A stretch of DNA of 64,000 nucleotides from Streptomyces cucumeris. Lineage in GTDB: Bacteria; Actinomycetota; Actinomycetes; Streptomycetales; Streptomycetaceae. Under the pieces are notes generated by a model. It was not told where the DNA came from, made no database searches, and worked only from the letters and a program-made list of their open reading frames with translations. Within the stretch, counting starts at the first letter, position 1, and each line of letters begins with the position of its first letter. The stretch is from assembly GCF_024295805.1 (NCBI RefSeq), contig NZ_JANCLX010000021.1, forward strand, positions 22,021 to 86,020, read 5' to 3'. Shown piece after piece: positions 15,290 to 25,656 of the stretch. The position numbers and the translations under genes were made by a program.

Positions 15290-17257
15290 ATGGGTGTCGG
15301 CCTCAGAGGCCGGAGCGGCATCATCAGTCTGGCCGAGGAGTGCCTGCGGCTGCCACCGGAGGCCGAGCGGCCGGTGATCATGCTGCTCGGGCCGCGCGGC
15401 AGCGGCGCCAGTGAGGCACACAGCGCGCTGATGGAGCGGTTCGGCCCCGAGCACCCCTTCGCCTATGTGAACCTCGGCGGGGAGCAGTCGCTGCTGCCGC
15501 GCTACGCCCTGGCCCTGCTGGCCCGCCAGTTGGAGCGCAAGCTGCCGCGCTACCGCCGCTCCCACTTCCCCCGGCTCACCCTCGGGCTGCTCGCCTCCGA
15601 CCACCAGTTGCGGATGACCAGCCTGGCCGAGGGGCGGCGCACCATCCGGCGGGAGCTGGACGCCTTCCAGGAGCAGGCCGAGGCGCGCTACGGCGACTAC
15701 CTGGCCGCCTTCTTCGAGGTGGCCGGAGGGGCGGTGGGCGCCCCCGACGGTGCGTCCACCGCCGCGCTGGCGCTGCTGCGGGACGCCCTGCGGCGCGGTC
15801 GCCGACGGCTGCCGGGGCGGAAGTTCACCGGCAGCGCCGCCTGGTACGGCGGCCACCGGCTGCTGCACAGCCGTGATCCGTGGGAGGCCCTGGTCGAGCT
15901 CAACTTATGGCGCCACGAGGGCGACGCCCATGATCTGGAGCGGCTGGACCGGGTGCTGTTCTCCGCCTTCCTGGAGGATCTGCGGAGCAACGCGGACCGC
16001 TCGTTCATGCCGCGTTCGTATCTGCTGCTGCTGGACAACTCCCATACGGAGTACGGCCGTCGCTTCCTCGACCTGCTGATCCGCTCGCGCCATGACGACG
16101 CCGTGGTGGCGGGCGCGGTCTGCGATCCGCTCACCGTGGTGGCCAGCGCCAACCGCTGGCTGCCGCGCTGGGGACCGGCCACCGGGGACCAGTGGCCGTG
16201 GCAGCTGCGCGGCCCCGACCGGGCCTCGCTGGGCGACTGGGAGGAGCACCGGCCCACCCGTGACAGCGATGACACCTGGTGGTACCCGCTGCGGCTGCGT
16301 GACCTCAATCTGGACGAGGTGCGCATCCGGATGGAGCTGGAGCTGCGCCACCACCCCGACCTCGCGCCGTACACCCGGCTCGCGCCCTTCGTCCACCGGC
16401 TGACCGCGGGGCTCCCCCGGGCCGTGTCCCAGGTGCTGGAGGTGTTCCGGCAGTCGGACCTGCCCGCGGAGGACGGCTCCGAGCAGGACCGCTGGCTGCG
16501 TACGCTGCCGGACCGCACCCTGCGCGACGGCGAGGACACCCGCCCGCTCGCCGAATCCGCCCTCGGCCATCTGCTCAAGGGCTTCGACCCCGGGCAGCGG
16601 CTCGCCCTCGCCGAATGCGCGGCCGCCCGCGACCTGTCCGTCGGCACCCGGCTGCTCGCCTCGGGCGAATCGCTGTTCGGCGAGATCCGCGACCGCTGGC
16701 TGCTGCTGACGCCGGGCACGGTGACCCCGTCGCTCCACCCGTGGCTGCGGCGGCTGCTGCTGTGGCGGCTGGCCGGACGCCCCGGGGACTGGGACACCGT
16801 GCACGAGCTGCTGGCCGAGCACTTCCGGGCCGAGGGGCGCACGATGCACGAGATGTACCACCGGCTGGCCTCGGAGCGGATCGACGAGGTGACGGAGTAT
16901 CTGGTGGCCCGGTTCCCGGTGGTGCCCGCGGCCCAGTGGATCAGCGAGTTCAACATCATCACGGCCGCCCCCGGGCGGTTCCCGGCGGCGGGCGGTCCAC
17001 TGGACCTGCTCGCGGCGCTGGCCCCGGAGAACCCCCCGGAGGCGGTCACCGCCGCGTCGGTGATCCGGGAGCTGATCACCGCGCGCTGGGTGTGGAGCGA
17101 TCCGCTGGCCGACCCCGGCCGACGGCTGGGCGGTGTGCTCGCCGACGGTTTCAACCAGCTGTCCCGGCTGAGGAGGAACGACATCGTGGCCCTGTTCAAC
17201 GAGGCGGAGCGATACCGCCACTGGCGCCATCCGCTGACCTCCGCCGGCGAGGGGTGA
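15290..17257 (+). CDS. STAND/AAA-like protein with lysine-less P-loop, TTA codon
   Basis: This 655-aa cytosolic protein is not assigned to a characterised family. Near the N-terminus it has a P-loop-like GPRGSGAS (34-41) in which the Walker A Lys is replaced by Ala. A Walker B-like SYLLLLDNSH follows further on. The remainder is alpha-helical and Arg/Leu/Trp-rich, as in STAND-type sensor or effector ATPases. Codon 206 is TTA (15905-15907), implying bldA dependence. The start is uncertain: ATG 15290 has GGGGGA 8 bases upstream, and an in-frame GTG at 15275 is an alternative. The next gene begins 6 bp after its stop, so the protein is probably the intracellular partner of that membrane-anchored binding protein. 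Confidence 0.65.
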   Translation: MGVGLRGRSGIISLAEECLRLPPEAERPVIMLLGPRGSGASEAHSALMERFGPEHPFAYVNLGGEQSLLPRYALALLARQLERKLPRYRRSHFPRLTLGLLASDHQLRMTSLAEGRRTIRRELDAFQEQAEARYGDYLAAFFEVAGGAVGAPDGASTAALALLRDALRRGRRRLPGRKFTGSAAWYGGHRLLHSRDPWEALVELNLWRHEGDAHDLERLDRVLFSAFLEDLRSNADRSFMPRSYLLLLDNSHTEYGRRFLDLLIRSRHDDAVVAGAVCDPLTVVASANRWLPRWGPATGDQWPWQLRGPDRASLGDWEEHRPTRDSDDTWWYPLRLRDLNLDEVRIRMELELRHHPDLAPYTRLAPFVHRLTAGLPRAVSQVLEVFRQSDLPAEDGSEQDRWLRTLPDRTLRDGEDTRPLAESALGHLLKGFDPGQRLALAECAAARDLSVGTRLLASGESLFGEIRDRWLLLTPGTVTPSLHPWLRRLLLWRLAGRPGDWDTVHELLAEHFRAEGRTMHEMYHRLASERIDEVTEYLVARFPVVPAAQWISEFNIITAAPGRFPAAGGPLDLLAALAPENPPEAVTAASVIRELITARWVWSDPLADPGRRLGGVLADGFNQLSRLRRNDIVALFNEAERYRHWRHPLTSAGEG

Positions 17258-17262
17258 GCCCG

Positions 17263-18741
17263 GTGCCCAGACTCGAATGGCCGCTGCACATCGTGCGGCG
17301 GGTGATCGTGGGGGTGGTGATCGTCGCCGTGCTGGCGGTGGCGGTGCCGCTCACCGCGCACTGGATCCAGGAGAAGCGGTCGCGCTGCGCGGCGGGCGTG
17401 GTGAAGCTGGGCGACGGCGGCGAATGCGTGGGCATCACCGACGGCTCGTACGCCTTCGCCGGTCATCTCGGCGCGGTGGAGAAGAAGATCAAGGCGGAGA
17501 ACGACCGGGTCACGGCCGGTGCCGACAAGGATCCGTACGTCAGCGTCGCCTATATGACCTCCTTCACCCTGACCGATGACGACAGCAACTCGGAGGAGTC
17601 GGTCCGCCATGAGCTGGAGGGCGCCTATCTGGCGCAGTACCGGCACAACCGCGGCGATCTGTCCTCCACTCCCAAGATCAAGCTGCTGATCGCCAACACC
17701 GGCAGCAACGCGGCCCACTGGGCGCACACCACCGACGAGCTCATCGGGCGCACCGGCGCGCCCGACCACCTGGTGGCGGTGACCGGGCTGGGGCCGAGCA
17801 CCGACCGGACCCTGGAGGCGCTGCGCCGGCTGTCCGACCACGGCCTCGCCCTGGTGGCCAGCACCATGACGGCCACCAACATCAAGGGCATCAACGGCTT
17901 CGTGCGGGTCTCACCGACCAACGTGGACGAGGCGCAGGCCGCGTCGGCCTATCTGAAGCAGCAGAAGATCCGCACCGCGGTGGTGGTGCAGGACGACGCG
18001 GAGAGCAACTACTACGCCAAGACCCTGGGCGACGCCTTCACCGATGTCTTCCAGGACACCGAGGGCCACCGGCTGGTGGCGGACCGGATGACCTACGACT
18101 CCTCCGTGCGCAGCGCCTGGCAGAACGAACTGCGCTATATGCCGGGGCAGTTGTGCGACCAGAAGCCGCAGGTGGTCTACTTCGCCGGCCGTGGCCGCCA
18201 TCTCACCCGCTTCCTGGACTCGCTGGCCAACCGGCCCTGCCAGGGGCGGAAGTTCACCGTCATCGCGGGCGACGACACCTCCAACCTCACCGCGCGGCAG
18301 CTCGCGCACGCCGCCGAGAGCGGGGTGCGGGTGCTGTACACGGGGCTGGCCCATCCGGACATGTGGCGCCAGGATCCGCTCCATGTCTCCGGTCCGTCGG
18401 CCCGCCACTTCCAGCCCGACGGCTCACTGGACCGCTGGTTCCCCAATGACCCCCGGTACGACGGGCAGGCCATCATGGCGCATGACGCGGTGCTGACCGC
18501 GGCACACGGCATCCAGATGGCGGCGGGCTGGCAGGGCGAGGTGACCGGGGACGCGGTGGCCCGGATGTTCCACCAGATGGACGGCCGGCAGCAGGTGGCG
18601 GGGGCGAGCGGGTTCATCTCCTTCCGGAACGACGGCAATCCGCGGAACAAGGCGGTGCCGATCCTGCATCTGACCCGGACCGGCCGCGCGGAGCTGCTGG
18701 AGGTGTCGGCACCGCGCGGGGAGCCGCCGCGCAAGCAGTGA
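17263..18741 (+). CDS. Membrane-anchored periplasmic-binding-protein-like receptor
   Basis: This 492-aa protein has a single N-terminal membrane anchor (residues about 10-33, IVRRVIVGVVIVAVLAVAVP). It is followed by a large extracytoplasmic type I periplasmic-binding fold resembling branched-chain amino-acid ABC binding proteins (SVAYMTSFTL; LIGRTGAPDHLVAVTGLGPS; VVVQDDAESNYYAKTL; YTGLAHPDMW). There is no lipobox, and no ABC permease or ATPase gene is nearby. It more likely works as a sensor for the preceding STAND-like protein than in transport. GTG 17263 has GAGGGG at 17249-17254; an in-frame GTG at 17254 overlapping the upstream stop is possible. The ligand is unknown. A terminator follows at once. 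Confidence 0.7.
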   Translation: MPRLEWPLHIVRRVIVGVVIVAVLAVAVPLTAHWIQEKRSRCAAGVVKLGDGGECVGITDGSYAFAGHLGAVEKKIKAENDRVTAGADKDPYVSVAYMTSFTLTDDDSNSEESVRHELEGAYLAQYRHNRGDLSSTPKIKLLIANTGSNAAHWAHTTDELIGRTGAPDHLVAVTGLGPSTDRTLEALRRLSDHGLALVASTMTATNIKGINGFVRVSPTNVDEAQAASAYLKQQKIRTAVVVQDDAESNYYAKTLGDAFTDVFQDTEGHRLVADRMTYDSSVRSAWQNELRYMPGQLCDQKPQVVYFAGRGRHLTRFLDSLANRPCQGRKFTVIAGDDTSNLTARQLAHAAESGVRVLYTGLAHPDMWRQDPLHVSGPSARHFQPDGSLDRWFPNDPRYDGQAIMAHDAVLTAAHGIQMAAGWQGEVTGDAVARMFHQMDGRQQVAGASGFISFRNDGNPRNKAVPILHLTRTGRAELLEVSAPRGEPPRKQ

Positions 18742-18750
18742 CCGGCGCGG

Positions 18751-18773
18751 GGCCCGGCAGGCGCCGCCGGGCC
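18751..18773. terminator. Bidirectional terminator between convergent genes
   Basis: GGCCCGGC (18751-18758) and GCCGGGCC (18766-18773) pair across a 7-base loop. The structure fills almost all of the 32-bp gap between the receptor gene and the convergent phosphatase gene, whose stop codon begins at the next base. Confidence 0.7.
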
Positions 18774-20726
18774 TCAGTCGTCGGGGATCTCCATCCGGCG
18801 GCCCTTGGGCAGTTGCTGTTCGAACCAGACCACCTTGCCGGTGCTCAGCCGAGTGGCGCCCCAGCGCTGGGCGAGCTGATTGACCAGGAACAGCCCCCGG
18901 CCGCCCTCGTCGCCGGGCCGGGCGTGCAGCATCCGGGGCACGAAGGGTGAATCGTCGCCCACTTCGCAGCGGAGCACATCGGTGCGCAGCAACCGCAGCG
19001 ACAGCGGACGGCTGGCGTAGCGCACGGCGTTGGTCACCACCTCGCTGACCATGAGTTCGGTGGGCTCCAGCAGGGATTCCAGCCGCCAGCGCTGGAGTGT
19101 TCTGCGGGTGAGCCTCCGGGCCCGGCCGGGGGTCTGCGCCTCGGGCTCCAGGAACCAGTACGCCACGTTGTACGACGGGATCCCGTGGAAGCGGGCGGCC
19201 AGCAGGGCGATGTCGTCGTCGCGTTCGCTGCCGGGGCCGACCCCGCCGACCACCGCGTCGCACAGCAGCTCCAGCGGCGGTGGGGTGAGCACCAGGGCGG
19301 TGGCGTGCAGCCGGTCGCGCAGCAGCTCCACCCCGGTCCACACATCGGTGTCCCGGGACTCGACCAGTCCGTCGGTGTAGAGCAGCAGGGTGGCACCGGT
19401 GGGCGCGTACATCTCCACGGTCTCGAAGCCGACGCCGCCCACCCCGATGGGCGCGCCGGGCGGCACCCGCAGTACCTCACCGCGGCCCTCGGGGTGCAGC
19501 AGCACCGGGGGCGGATGGCCCGCGTTGGCCACCTGGAGCCGGTGCGCGATGGGGTCGTAGATGGCGTAGAGACAGGTGGCCATGTGCTGGCTGCCCAGCC
19601 GTTCGGCCTGTTCGTCGAGGTGGTGCAGCACTTCGTCGGGGGTCAGGTCGAGTCCGGCGAGGGTCTGCACGGTGGTGCGCAGCTGGCCCATGATGGCGGC
19701 CGAGGTCATGGAGTGGCCCATCACATCGCCGATGACGAGCGCGACGCGGTTCCCGGGGAGCGGAATCGCGTCATACCAGTCGCCGCCGATCCGGGCTGTC
19801 TTCGAGGAGGGCAGATAGCGGCTGGCCAGCCGGACGCCCATGGGCTCGGGCAGTGAGGACGGGAGCATGGTGCGCTGGAGGGCGTCCGCGACGGACGCCT
19901 CACGTCCGTAGAGCACCGCCTTGTTCATGCCCAGGGCGGTGTGGGTGGCGAGCTGGGAGGCGACGAGGAGATCGTCCCCGGTGAAGGCCGGACGGTCGGC
20001 GTGGCGCACCAGCACGGCGGCGCCCAGCACATGGCGGCGGCCGCGCAGCGGGGCGATGATCAGCCGCCGGCCGGGCGGCAGGGTGCCGGGGCCGCCCGCG
20101 TCCGGGCCGAGCAGCTCGGCCGCGGCGGCGGCCACCGCGGGGTTGTCGCAGAAGGCGGGCCGTCCACCGTTCAGCAGGTCGGCGAGTCCACCACTGATCG
20201 TCCGGCGGGTGGCGTCGGGGGGTACGGGTCCGCTGGGGGGCAGTCCGGTGGCGGCCGTGATCACGCCGGGGGTGCCACAGGGCGCGGGGTCCGGATCGAC
20301 CGCGCCGATCGGTCCCGTGGTGTGCGGGCGCAGTACCAGGGGGCCGGGGGAATCGTCGTCCCCGGCGGGCAGCGGGTCCCGCAGATGGATCACGGCCGCG
20401 TCGGCGAAGTCGGGGACGGCGGCCCGGCACAGCTCGCGCAGTGTCTCGTCGAGGTCCATCCCGCGGGCGATCTGCCGGGTCGCGGTGTCGAGGTAGCGCA
20501 GCCGGTCGGTCTGCGGCTCCGGCCCGTACGGGGTCTCGTCCCGGGTCCGCTCCGCGGGGGTCCCGGGCGGCGGGGTGCCCCGGCCGCGCTGGGGCGGTGG
20601 CTGCGGCGGCGGGCCGCCCGGTCCGGCGGCCGGGGGCTGCTGGCCGCGGCCCCGGAGCGCGGCCTTCCCCTGCGCCCGGCCGGTGAGGTGGTCCGGGCCT
20701 TCGGGGGGAGGGGGGTGCGCGATCAC
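18774..20726 (-). CDS. GAF-PP2C (SpoIIE) phosphatase fused to HATPase domain
   Basis: This 650-aa signalling protein has a Pro/Gly/Arg-rich N-terminus (about 1-80) and a GAF domain (about 85-270; LRELCRAAVPDFADAAVIHL). The SpoIIE phosphatase (about 290-510) carries IGGDWYDAIPL, IGDVMGHSMTSAA, VANAGHPPPVLL and LYTDGLVESRDTD. A C-terminal HATPase_c kinase-like domain carries LMVSEVVTNAVRYA and DEGGRGLFLVNQLAQ. Like the 10077 protein it lacks only the PAS region, and it should act in anti-sigma partner switching. The GTG at 20726 is chosen because the methyltransferase gene ends just upstream; the ribosome binding site is weak (ACGGAAAC). Both catalytic modules look intact. Confidence 0.87.
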   Translation of the reverse strand: MIAHPPPPEGPDHLTGRAQGKAALRGRGQQPPAAGPGGPPPQPPPQRGRGTPPPGTPAERTRDETPYGPEPQTDRLRYLDTATRQIARGMDLDETLRELCRAAVPDFADAAVIHLRDPLPAGDDDSPGPLVLRPHTTGPIGAVDPDPAPCGTPGVITAATGLPPSGPVPPDATRRTISGGLADLLNGGRPAFCDNPAVAAAAAELLGPDAGGPGTLPPGRRLIIAPLRGRRHVLGAAVLVRHADRPAFTGDDLLVASQLATHTALGMNKAVLYGREASVADALQRTMLPSSLPEPMGVRLASRYLPSSKTARIGGDWYDAIPLPGNRVALVIGDVMGHSMTSAAIMGQLRTTVQTLAGLDLTPDEVLHHLDEQAERLGSQHMATCLYAIYDPIAHRLQVANAGHPPPVLLHPEGRGEVLRVPPGAPIGVGGVGFETVEMYAPTGATLLLYTDGLVESRDTDVWTGVELLRDRLHATALVLTPPPLELLCDAVVGGVGPGSERDDDIALLAARFHGIPSYNVAYWFLEPEAQTPGRARRLTRRTLQRWRLESLLEPTELMVSEVVTNAVRYASRPLSLRLLRTDVLRCEVGDDSPFVPRMLHARPGDEGGRGLFLVNQLAQRWGATRLSTGKVVWFEQQLPKGRRMEIPDD

Positions 20727-20775
20727 ACGAGTCGTTTCCGTCCGGTGGGGGCCACGCCGGGGCGGCCGAGCGGTG

Positions 20776-21495
20776 TCAGCCGCCGCGTCTGCAGTGGAGG
20801 AAGAGCTGCTCCTCGGGGGGTACGTCCGAGGTCGCCGGGGCGTAGCTGTAGGAGGTCTCCGCGAGGATCTCGAAACCGGCGGTCTCGATGACCCGGCGCA
20901 GGTCCTCCCGCAGATAGCCGGAGACACGGATGGTGTGGTGGAGGAACGGGATGGCGTAGTCGTCCACATCGGCCTCCACCATCGACAGGGCGAACAGGCC
21001 GCCGGGGACCAGCAGCCGGCGGATGGTGCCGAGCGCGTGCGGGATCTCCGCCCGCGGCAGCATGAGCAGGGAGAAGAAGGCGGCGACCGCGTCGAAACGG
21101 CCGAGGTCATGGGGGCCGCCGGGGCGCAGATCGGCCAGGTCCAGCCGGTGGAACTCGGCACCGGGGACGTACTCCCTGGCCAGCCGCACCATTCCGGCGG
21201 ACAGATCGACGCCGACGACGCGCAGCCCCGCGTCGGTCAGCTGGCGCGCGGTCGGCAGCCCGGTGCCGCAGCCCAGGTCCAGCACCCGGGATCCGGCCGG
21301 GAGCTTTCCGATCAGCCACTCACCGGCGGCGAGCTGCCCGTCCTTGTGCGGGAACGCCTCGTCGTAGCGGGCGCCTATGGCATCGAATGCCTCGGCCTGA
21401 CCCGTGCGGTCGAGCCGTATGTCGTCGTAGCCGGTCTCACTGGTCCCGTTGCTCACGCGTACATCCTTGAGGTACTCGGTACCCAATATTTTCAT
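20776..21495 (-). CDS. Class I SAM-dependent methyltransferase
   Basis: This 239-aa enzyme has the Rossmann-type methyltransferase core. Motif I is VLDLGCGTGLPTARQL, the acidic loop is VVGVDLSAGMVRLAREY, motif II is FDAVAAFFSLLML, and IRRLLVPGGLFALSMVE follows. The substrate is unknown; proteins of this type act on small molecules such as quinones or secondary metabolites. The ATG at 21495 (MKILGTEYLK) has GGGAG five bases upstream, preferable to the in-frame GTG at 21537. It lies upstream of and co-directional with the phosphatase gene (50 bp gap), and 79 bp downstream of dnaK. It ends in a plain Cys-Arg-Arg-Gly-Gly. Confidence 0.8.
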   Translation of the reverse strand: MKILGTEYLKDVRVSNGTSETGYDDIRLDRTGQAEAFDAIGARYDEAFPHKDGQLAAGEWLIGKLPAGSRVLDLGCGTGLPTARQLTDAGLRVVGVDLSAGMVRLAREYVPGAEFHRLDLADLRPGGPHDLGRFDAVAAFFSLLMLPRAEIPHALGTIRRLLVPGGLFALSMVEADVDDYAIPFLHHTIRVSGYLREDLRRVIETAGFEILAETSYSYAPATSDVPPEEQLFLHCRRGG

Positions 21496-21573
21496 AATGC
21501 TCCCGTTTTGCGCTACGACCCCTTCGCGGCGAACCACGGGCCGGATCGTGCGGGCACGGGCCGTATGCGCAGG

Positions 21574-23460
<1,887 letters not shown>

Positions 23461-23490
23461 CTCGGCCCTCCTCCCGATCTGCCTCCCAGT

Positions 23491-23504
23491 ATCCCAAAAG
23501 GGAT
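23491..23504. promoter_or_regulatory. Palindrome upstream of dnaK
   Basis: ATCCC-AAAA-GGGAT is a perfect 14-base palindrome 31 bp before the dnaK start, in the position of a promoter or operator. It does not match CIRCE or the HspR site. On the complementary strand GATACT can act as a -10. Confidence 0.3.
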
Positions 23505-23555
23505 GTATCAGGCTTGATCCATGGGCCGGGCCACCGGCGCCTGCCCCGGGCCGCG

Positions 23556-23591
23556 GATGCATCGGTGGCGCCAGATGCACCGGTGGCGCCG
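23556..23591. repeat. 18-bp tandem direct repeat between sthA and dnaK
   Basis: GATGCATCGGTGGCGCCA (23556-23573) is followed directly by GATGCACCGGTGGCGCCG (23574-23591), 16 of 18 identical. It lies in the 156-bp gap between two co-directional genes. It could be a pair of regulator half-sites or a replication-slippage product. Confidence 0.5.
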
Positions 23592-23616
23592 CCCCGGCGG
23601 ACGGCGCGGGCGCGGT

Positions 23617-25020
23617 TCACTCCCGCAGGTGCTCGATCTCCCGTATCCGGTTGGTCGCGTCCAGGGCGGCCACCTTGTAGGACTCGGCGAACGTCGGGTA
23701 GTTGAACACCGCGTCCACCAGATAGTCGACCGTGCCGCCGCACCCCATGACCGCCTGGCCGATGTGGATCAGCTCGGTGGCACCGGTCCCGAAGCAGTGC
23801 ACGCCGAGCAGCCGCCGGTCCTCCGGGGACACCAGCAGTTTCAGCATCCCGCTGGAGTCACCGACGATCTGGCCCCGGGCGAGTTCGCGGTAGCGCGACA
23901 CCCCGGCCTCGAACGGCACCCGCGCCTCGGTCAGCTGGTCCTCGGTCCGGCCGATGAAGCTGATCTCCGGAATGGTGTAGATCCCGATGGGCTGGAGGTC
24001 ATGGATCGGGTTCACCGGCTCGTCGCATGCGTGGTACGCCGCGCTCCTGCCCTGTTCCATCGAGGTGGCGGCGAGCGCCGGGAAGCCGATGACATCGCCC
24101 ACGGCGTAGATATGCGGGACGGTCGTGCGGTAGTGCTCGTCCACCGCGATCCGGCCGCGCCGGTCGGCCGCCAGCCCGGCCCGCTCCAGATCGAGCCCGT
24201 CGGTGAGGCCCTGGCGGCCCGCGGAGTACATCACCGCCTCGGTGGGGATCTTCTTCCCGCTCTCCAGCACGGTCAGCGCGCCGCGCGGATGCCGCTCGAC
24301 GGCGGCGACCGTCTCGCCGAAGCGGAAGGTGACCGCCAGGTCGCGCAGCCGGTACTTCAGCGCCTCGACGATCTCGACATCACAGAAGTCCAGCATGCCG
24401 TCGCGCTGCTCGACCACGGTGACCTTGCTGCCCAGGGCCGCGAACATCGAGGCGTACTCGATGCCGATCACCCCGGCCCCCACGATCACCATCGAGCGCG
24501 GCACCCGCTCCATGTTCAGGACGCTGTCCGAGTCCATGATGGTCCGCTCGTCGAACTCCACGCTCGACGGACGGGCCGGGCGGGTCCCGGTGGCGATGAC
24601 GATATGACGTGCCGTCAACAGCTGCTCCCGGCCCTCCGGATCGACCACGGCCACGGTGTGGTCGTCCACGAACCGTCCGGTGCCGGAGAACAGCGACACG
24701 CGGTTGCGGGTGAGCTGGCTGCGGACGACCTCCACCTCACGACCCACCACATGGCGGGTGCGGGCCGTCAGATCCGCGACGGTGATCTCTTCCTTGAGCC
24801 GGTAGCTCTGGCCGTACAGATCCCGCTGGGTGAGCCCGGTGAGATAGAGCACCGCCTCACGCAGGGTCTTGGAGGGCACGGTCCCGGTGTGCAGGGAGAC
24901 CCCGCCCACCATGTCGGGACGGTCGACGACGGCCACCCGGCGACCGAGCTTGGCTGCCGCGATGGCGGCTTTCTGTCCGCCGGGGCCGGACCCGATCACG
25001 AGCATGTCAAAGTCGGTCAC
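23617..25020 (-). CDS. sthA: Soluble (Si-specific) NAD(P) transhydrogenase
   Basis: This 467-aa flavoprotein of the pyridine nucleotide-disulphide oxidoreductase fold balances NADPH and NADH. The FAD-binding motif is MLVIGSGPGGQKAAIAAAKLG. The usual CxxxxC redox disulphide region reads GGVSLHTGTVPSKTLREA, with no cysteines, as expected for transhydrogenases and not for lipoamide dehydrogenases. The NAD motif is VIVGAGVIGIEYASMFAALG, and the dimer interface ends YNYPTFAESYKVAALDA-like (here FNYPTFAESYKVAALDA). GTG 25020 gives the VTDFDM start seen in relatives, but no ribosome binding site is visible. It is upstream of dnaK on the same strand. Confidence 0.9.
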   Translation of the reverse strand: MTDFDMLVIGSGPGGQKAAIAAAKLGRRVAVVDRPDMVGGVSLHTGTVPSKTLREAVLYLTGLTQRDLYGQSYRLKEEITVADLTARTRHVVGREVEVVRSQLTRNRVSLFSGTGRFVDDHTVAVVDPEGREQLLTARHIVIATGTRPARPSSVEFDERTIMDSDSVLNMERVPRSMVIVGAGVIGIEYASMFAALGSKVTVVEQRDGMLDFCDVEIVEALKYRLRDLAVTFRFGETVAAVERHPRGALTVLESGKKIPTEAVMYSAGRQGLTDGLDLERAGLAADRRGRIAVDEHYRTTVPHIYAVGDVIGFPALAATSMEQGRSAAYHACDEPVNPIHDLQPIGIYTIPEISFIGRTEDQLTEARVPFEAGVSRYRELARGQIVGDSSGMLKLLVSPEDRRLLGVHCFGTGATELIHIGQAVMGCGGTVDYLVDAVFNYPTFAESYKVAALDATNRIREIEHLRE

Positions 25021-25623
25021 GGAAAGGAGTCTGACACCGGGAGCAGCGGCCCGGAAGAGCAACCGTCACCCAACCTCACGGGGCCCCCGCGGGACCGGCG
25101 CGCCGATCGAGCCACGCACCAACGCCGCCCGGCGGCCGGACCGTTGAGCACGGCCCGGCGCCGCCCCGGCCGCCGGGGCCTCACCACCCCGGCCCCACTC
25201 CGCCGCACCCCGGGCAGGCGGCGTGGCGGGTCTGCTGGCGGTTTGCGCGCGACCGGACGCCGGCACACGGATCGAGCCGGGCCGCCGGAGGGGTCGGCCG
25301 GATCGGCGTGCGCGCCCCTCGGGCGGGGCCACCCGCCGGGATCCCGGCGGCCCGGATGCGGTCGTCCACCGTCGTGAACCGCCCGGTGTTCGCGAGCACC
25401 CCCGCCCGCGCAGGCGGGGTGCGCGGGACGGCCCGCCGCCACACCACCGGCCCCGCGCCCGGTTCCAGCGCCGCCCCCTGCGAAGGCGCCTGCCGCCCCA
25501 CCAGGTGGTCAACGCCGGCGCGGCCAGAATCGGCCGTCGGCCGGCCGACGCGGCGACGGAATCCGGGCCCCGCCCGGTTCCGGCGCGCCCCCTCCGAAGA
25601 CGCCCACCGCCCCCGCCACGCGG
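25021..25623. other. 603-bp gene-free, very GC-rich stretch
   Basis: No frame here has protein-like composition or a ribosome binding site; the long ones are Arg/Gly/Pro-rich shadows. It holds a hairpin with one bulge, GCACCCCCGCC (25396-25406) with GGCGGGGTGC (25413-25422), which could terminate transcription. It also holds one copy of a decayed duplication of the tail of the neighbouring membrane-protein gene. It is probably eroded intergenic DNA. Confidence 0.4.
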
Positions 25624-25656
25624 TCAGCGCTGGTGCGGCCAGAGCCGGCCGTCGGC
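25451..25656. repeat. Imperfect direct duplication of the 3' tail of the YoaK-like gene
   Basis: A stretch of about 90 bp at 25451-25542 recurs at 25568-25656 with roughly 80% identity by eye (shared words CCCGGTTCC, GCCCCCT, GCGGCCAGA, CGGCCGTCGGC). The second copy contains the last codons and stop of the membrane-protein gene. The first copy carries a matching remnant, DGRFWPRRR against DGRLWPHQR on the complementary strand. Confidence 0.5.

Noticed and set aside
17263..18741. Binding protein as part of an ABC importer
   Set aside because: It has a transmembrane anchor instead of a lipobox, and no permease or ATPase gene exists in the neighbourhood.
25066..25512. 148-codon leftward frame in the barren stretch as a gene
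   Set aside because: Composition is almost only Arg, Gly, Pro, Ala and Ser with no start signal, and no similar protein family is recognisable.
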